DNA of 28,090 nt from CAZAYP01 sp964489425 [NCBI: uncultured Verrucomicrobiota bacterium] (lineage in GTDB: Bacteria > Verrucomicrobiota > Kiritimatiellia > RZYC01): NCBI GenBank assembly GCA_964489425.1, contig CAZAYP010000070.1, forward strand, positions 1 to 28,090, written 5' to 3'. The notes below the pieces were generated by a model, which saw only the letters and a program-made list of their open reading frames with translations, searched no databases and had not been told where the DNA came from. Below, one piece after another: positions 25,901 to 28,090 of this stretch. The position numbers and the translations under genes are program-made. Within the stretch, counting starts at the first letter, position 1. Each line of letters opens with the position of its first letter.

Positions 25901-27239
25901 CGTAATCGAGCGCGGCGCTGCCCATCCAGCGATGAGCAGCGTCCGGCGCGTACGTCCCTTGATCATGGATATAAAAAGTTCCGCCCGGCAGCGCGCGCCG
26001 CAGTTGGTAGTACCGGACGCCCGCATGGTCGCTGCCGTTTTCGTCCACGGTGTGGTTCACGGCCAGGGTTTCGTAACCATCCTCCACGAAATGACGGTAC
26101 TGCAGGCGGTACATGAGCCGGTCGGAAATGACATCCAGCTTGGCCGTCGTGCCGGGCTGCGGAATGTTGGCGCGCCCGCCGGCAAAGTTGGGGTCAAACG
26201 GCGCCGTGGCCAGGTCGGCCACCTGGGTGAACACCGACTGCGCGGGGTTGGCGAAGTCCGCGCTGAACGTGTACAGTTTCAGTCCGTCCTGGGGGTCACC
26301 CCACTCGTCGGCCGTGAAATACGCAAAGTAATTGGGCGTGCCCAGCGGCGGCGGCGGTCCGTCCAGGTCGCACGGCAGCATGCCGCCGATGGACGGGTCG
26401 CGCTCATACAAATTGAAATAGATGTAACTGGCGGTGCGATCGCCCGCGAGCATCTTGCGGCGGTCAAAGGCGAACACGCCGGCCCCGGCCCAGGCGCTGC
26501 CATTGGCATACTGGTTGTCGGTCATGTAATAGGCGTCCGGCCACACGCCAAAATGCGGGTAATCGTTCATGTTGTTGCCGGGCATGATGAAGTCGTAACA
26601 ATAGTACGGCCCGGTCGGGTCCGGCGTCTGGGAGATGGCAATAACCTCGTGGTACGGCGTGACGCTGACGAGGAACTGGGAAATCAGCCAGCGGTCGGCC
26701 AACTGGTCATAGCACACGATCGGGTCGCCGTCGTCGTAGGTGGCGGCCGCGCCGCCGATCGCGGCGAAGAGCGTGCTGATCTTGGCGGGCGCGGTCAGCG
26801 GGGTGCCGGCCCGGTCAAACACCTGGAATCGCAGGTTGACCGCCTCCACGTAGTTGCTGGGGCCGATATCCCCCACCGGGTCAGGTGGCAACACGCCGGA
26901 CACGTTGCCGATGCCCTCGAACGTCAGGATCGGCGCCGGCATGGCCGACTTGGGGTGCCGCGCCTGCACCACCGGGTCGCGGGACTCGGGCGCCGTGCCG
27001 GCCAAGGGCAGGAACTGGCCGCGGGCATCGCCCCGCAGAACGGTGGCCATGGGCTCCGTCGCGGCCCGGGCCATGGCCTTTTCCGCGGCTCCGCCTGGCG
27101 GCGCCAGGATGCGCAGCGGGGCCGACACCCCGAATGCCGCGGCCTGACCGGCCTGTGGCCCGCCGGCCCACGCCCCGTCGAACCCGGCCAGCGCCCAGAG
27201 CAACCCCAACGCCAGCCCGCCCATCCTGATATGATTCAT
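19902..27239 (-). CDS. Giant secreted multi-domain protein with BACON-type repeats (2445 aa)
   Basis: An uninterrupted 2445-residue exported protein with a signal peptide of about 25 residues (cleavage near AWA). Residues about 105-543 form a probable beta-propeller domain seen in secreted proteins of several phyla (PPDPVGDIGPSNYVEAVN, YDQLADRWLISQF, YPHFGVWPDAYYMT). A carboxypeptidase-regulatory-like beta-sandwich follows at about 550-625 (GTVTDAGSGAPISNAV). From about 636 there are five or six BACON-like modules with the recurring pattern GGPFAP....L.N.G...W......WL.V.P..G.L. These alternate with jelly-roll-like segments (WNIDDVEIVA, WNLDDVVFYA) and two longer LamG-like inserts. The end has the DPDGDG...TWQEFWADTDPTNP module and stops at SLPW. 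The likely role is surface binding or substrate capture; no protease or glycosidase active site was identified. Confidence 0.85.
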   Translation of the reverse strand: MNHIRMGGLALGLLWALAGFDGAWAGGPQAGQAAAFGVSAPLRILAPPGGAAEKAMARAATEPMATVLRGDARGQFLPLAGTAPESRDPVVQARHPKSAMPAPILTFEGIGNVSGVLPPDPVGDIGPSNYVEAVNLRFQVFDRAGTPLTAPAKISTLFAAIGGAAATYDDGDPIVCYDQLADRWLISQFLVSVTPYHEVIAISQTPDPTGPYYCYDFIMPGNNMNDYPHFGVWPDAYYMTDNQYANGSAWAGAGVFAFDRRKMLAGDRTASYIYFNLYERDPSIGGMLPCDLDGPPPPLGTPNYFAYFTADEWGDPQDGLKLYTFSADFANPAQSVFTQVADLATAPFDPNFAGGRANIPQPGTTAKLDVISDRLMYRLQYRHFVEDGYETLAVNHTVDENGSDHAGVRYYQLRRALPGGTFYIHDQGTYAPDAAHRWMGSAALDYEGNYAVGYSVASTTVYPSIRYAGRLATDPPGTLTQDEATLWAGTGSQTHTASRWGDYTMLAVDPVDDVTFWFVNEYLQTTSSADWKTRIGSFKFTGSAPAPRAWLYGTVTDAGSGAPISNAVILADAGYHRATDGSGAYRAQVYPGTYALGATAAGYLAATATASAANGQNVAVNFSLAPILPGIAPTSTLLAIGAPGGPFAPTSTVYVLTNSGVATLTWTATWAAAWLDVAPAGGALDPGGSAAVLVALTAAATNMPEHPAPHAADIVFSNAVSGITQARAAGLWIYREQGVTNRYPMDVNPGWTAEGGWAWGVPQGIGGDPTNGFTGTNVYGYNLAGQYTNNMSVQSLTSKPLDCSRFRGVTLQFRRWLGVERNTYDHARLQVSSDGVTWSNVWENGSADLSESAWTLCTYSLAAVADLQPAVYLRWTMGPSDSSTTFSGWNIDDVEIVAQAMIEQLAVTPVDEVTISGCQYGPFAPGSQVYHLTNSWTETFVWTVAAWPAWLNLSTYAGVLGVGDGAAVTAAVNTAAAGLAPGTYASALVFSNTASGVAVSRPVALIVTPVPRYSYAMDLDPGWPRAGQWAFGRPQGAGGSQGGYPDPAAGYTGTNVLGVNLAGDYTVATGSAYYLEAGPFDFSGASNVTLQYERWLNTDVKPFVDATVEVSSNGATWAAVWENHTNPDAPHAGPAPRKPMPRNAAVTARAWTRQSHDLHVMADGCPALRVRWGYQVLDAYALAMSGWNLDDVVFYADTTNSYLAIEPQTGAAASGDEGGPFAPATNFYVVKNMGAGGLAWTAACDAAWLDVEPAGGVLAGHAYTTLTLRVNPSADLLPPAEYTALVTWSNAAGGGAVTRPVRLAVLEIPGRVAVTPAEIEYDQVFVGLAAATGVTVSNQDVAHALVVTNLSLTEMLRETFDDGAAQDWDPQTPAYWLVTGQEYRAQAGALGVRMQSAYAGQSWKNCQAQVTIRRSGNSASIARLFVRGTTNLSYNGNTGDAYMVGISGRRDYYVGKMVNGAFTFIQNWDVSSYLNSDPIANVVGLGVQGQVITAYFNGHPAWRGTDSSLTNAGTAGLFAYSSGASPETVYYFNDFEVVPSEPGAQHFELDGVPGLPLALPPGGAANFTARFIPARVTEYHAFIDIQSNDRTNPLVRIQASGLGVDDWLAVMPAAISFAGHPGGPFTPEAVDFGLSNTQAGLDIPWTAQEAAAWLGVAPGSGVLASNAAAAVTASLTAAAATLPAGVYSNAVRFSNQVTGVIADRWALLDVYRSPEMEITPNSLTITQKLGAAAVTALLVVTNAGDTNLFLTATGTVAWLDVAPGSLLVPAGSASNLAVTMLPADLFVDQYSGQIQLLCNDRSNPTSVVPVQLTVLPNDLYVTPNSALAASGAAGGPFVPSNKTYTIQNTGGSALNWTVHWAAVEWLDVAPAGGSLATGTTVAARVALTTNAYRLAAGTYSNRVVFSNLLGGYATARDIRLTVQSPPVTAGTVRVLVSTVPYTNLAMAFGTVTGGQARVEYISVTNTDLSRPVLVSAVRLTAQYVENFSSGTAAGWQPDDPAWWSVVSNAYVAQGDGTNFMTALYLGQSWADLSTEISYARSGGVAAGGGLALRASDDFDAYGGRGSAYVFQIAGTSNYMVWKQVDGEFGLLQSWTASPAVRPAGNYLVAGANGSALRFYINGELVWQGTDTALTNGRIGLVGYTAADDPTRHAFALVAVGGPYDYGALKADQAAGQDADHYALLDAPVTPTNLAAQRGFSFGVRFAPLAVGPLAASVLISSDDPQTPNAVVRLAGTGAGAPVSILALAGPHGAVSPTGWIQVAYGGGTTFVITADAYYHINEVRTNAAPVAGLAGGARTNFAWQGITTSGTLDAGFAENLATNRVPQWWLAAHGLTNQPWDEAALADPDGDGPRTWQEFWADTDPTNPASYFHVLGLRVPPGGPAWVTVVGSTQRLYGLYGASNLAGGAWDPLWTNAAGTNAIMTLGATNLPVRQFYRPDVSLPW

Positions 27240-27273
27240 GAATTCGCCTTGTTACCTGCTGGATTTCAAGGTA

Positions 27274-27308
27274 CCCCATGGATCACAAGGGCGTCAACCG
27301 CCATGGGG
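27274..27308. promoter_or_regulatory. Inverted repeat upstream of the giant gene
   Basis: CCCCATGG (27274-27281) and CCATGGGG (27301-27308) are exact complements separated by 19 nt, 35-69 nt upstream of the giant gene's start. A compact palindrome CGGTGT-G-ACACCG lies further upstream at 27361-27373. Either could be an operator; there is no direct evidence. Confidence 0.3.
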
Positions 27309-27402
27309 AATGCGACGTCATACAGCAGCGGTGCATGCATAGGCAGGCACGGCGGCGTTACGGTGTGACACCGGGCGCGTTAACCTGTTCGCGAGGGCCG
27401 TC

Positions 27403-27801
27403 CTAGCATTCCGCCGCCGCGACGATCAAACGCCCATTGAATGGCAGCAGGCCGCAAAGGATCAGATGCGTTGGAACGATCGTACCGACCGTTTGGGCGA
27501 CTTGTTCCGGGTACCAGGCGTGACCGCGCATGAAAAGGGTATCGCGACCCGTAGCCGGGTCGCGATACGGGGCCAAAGCCCCCCCACCCCACGTAAAATA
27601 GGAACCGCCCACTTGATCTTGTGGCAGGGCGAACGCGCCCAGGTAGGAAAAATCGGACTTCGTTACGCGCGCCTGGTTGGTGGGCCCTTGGGCGTTGACA
27701 CCCAGGCCAAGGAACCCTGCATAAAGAAGCAGCGCCACGATGTTCGCCCCCGGCAGAAGAACCCCGGCGCCCCGCCCGTCAGCCTGTAATGTCGCTTTCA
27801 T
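27403..27801 (-). pseudogene. Truncated N-terminal part of a secreted protein
   Basis: A 132-residue frame with a convincing signal peptide (about residues 1-37: hydrophobic IVALLLYAGFLGLG, cleavage near VNA). The start of an extracellular domain follows (FSYLGAFALPQDQVGGSYFTWGGGALAPYRDPATGRDTLFMRG, read in two parts around residues 51-92). The frame stops at a TAG after LLPFNGRLIVAAAEC, in mid-domain by appearance, and no continuation is seen in any frame before the next gene. It looks like the 5' end of a larger secreted-protein gene cut off by deletion, though a genuine short protein cannot be excluded. A perfect 12-bp-stem palindrome lies inside it. It lies next to an IS630-like transposase start, which may be related to the truncation. 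Confidence 0.5.
27540..27567. repeat. Perfect 12-bp-stem palindrome within the truncated gene
   Basis: TATCGCGACCCG (27540-27551) and its exact complement (27556-27567) flank a TAGC loop. The palindrome encodes the YRDPATGRDT segment of the truncated protein on the minus strand. It has the size of a mobile palindromic unit or a strong hairpin. Confidence 0.6.
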
Positions 27802-27881
27802 AATCGTCCATCTTCAATAGCTGATACCAATCACGCATAATAATCGGTAAATAATGCTTGACGCTGGGCGCGCCGGTGGGC

Positions 27882-28090
27882 ATGCTGCTGGTCATGAAAA
27901 AACAAGGACGTCCGCGAGTGAGGGTCGTGGTGCCGGCCGCCGTGAAAGACGAAGTAGCGGCCCGGATAAAGAAAGAAAACAATGCGCGGCTGAGGGATCG
28001 GCTGCGGGCGGTCCAGATGACCTTTGATGGTCAAAACCGTTACGAAGATATCGCGCGGCGGGTTGGGCGCGCGCGCTCCACGATCCAGCT
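27882..28090 (+). CDS. IS630-like transposase, N-terminal part (runs off the window)
   Basis: An open frame to the window end, about 70 codons. ATG 27882 follows a GGTGGG sequence; ATG 27894 is an alternative in the same frame. The translation is basic and ends in a helix-turn-helix: RLRDRLRAVQMTFDGQ, then YEDIARRVGRARSTIQ. This pattern is typical of the N-terminal HTH of IS630/Tc1-mariner transposases and of related orphan HTH proteins. The DDE catalytic domain would lie beyond the window. A TTGACG sequence at 27858-27863 could be a -35 element. The terminal inverted repeat was not identified. Confidence 0.55.
   Translation, partial: MLLVMKKQGRPRVRVVVPAAVKDEVAARIKKENNARLRDRLRAVQMTFDGQNRYEDIARRVGRARSTIQ

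Noticed and set aside
1-28090. CRISPR array, toxin-antitoxin, restriction or other defence system
   Set aside because: No regularly spaced direct repeats, Cas proteins, methyltransferase, nuclease or toxin motifs were seen in either strand.

Overview
The window is high-GC bacterial DNA. It is best explained as chromosome of a Verrucomicrobiota/Kiritimatiellota-like or related PVC bacterium. This is inferred from style and not proven: very long secreted beta-helix and BACON-type proteins rich in Thr-Asn turns, a C-terminal DPDGDG 'thrombospondin-like' module, and many weak Shine-Dalgarno sites. No rRNA, tRNA, CRISPR array or recognisable phage was found.

Layout. 1-2101 is a gene-poor, scrambled accessory stretch. 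It holds a cluster of four regularly spaced small palindromes, a small lipoprotein gene ending in a hairpin, an 84-residue two-helix membrane protein followed 4 nt later by what looks like the 5' half of an integron attC site, and an antisense relic of a beta-helix protein. 2102-4546 (+) is a secreted Asp-box propeller/beta-helix/Fn3 protein. It converges on 4780-9864 (-), a 1694-residue secreted beta-helix protein. A nested inverted repeat of about 197 bp (4581-4777) separates their 3' ends.

9915-15359 (-) is a probable operon read from dnaA through a TrpXYZ/DUF534-type ABC importer: substrate-binding protein, permease, a STAS-domain fusion protein and ATPase. The dnaA upstream region (15360-15707) is AT-rich next to the gene and carries two near-consensus DnaA boxes, so it is a candidate origin or autoregulatory region. 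15708-16832 (+) is an M24 aminopeptidase. It converges with aroQ-accB-accC-amaP (19825 to 16846, -), a gene neighbourhood also known in Firmicutes (shikimate step, fatty-acid initiation, Asp23-like envelope protein).

19902-27239 (-) encodes a 2445-residue secreted multi-domain protein. Beyond it lie a truncated secreted-protein gene (27403-27801, -) and the start of an IS630-like transposase running off the window (27882-28090, +).

Most unusual points: the STAS fusion protein embedded between permease and ATPase genes of a DUF534 importer; an LPW-type hydrophobic C-terminal tail shared by two otherwise different secreted proteins; the attC/relic junction; and the nested inverted repeat between convergent genes.
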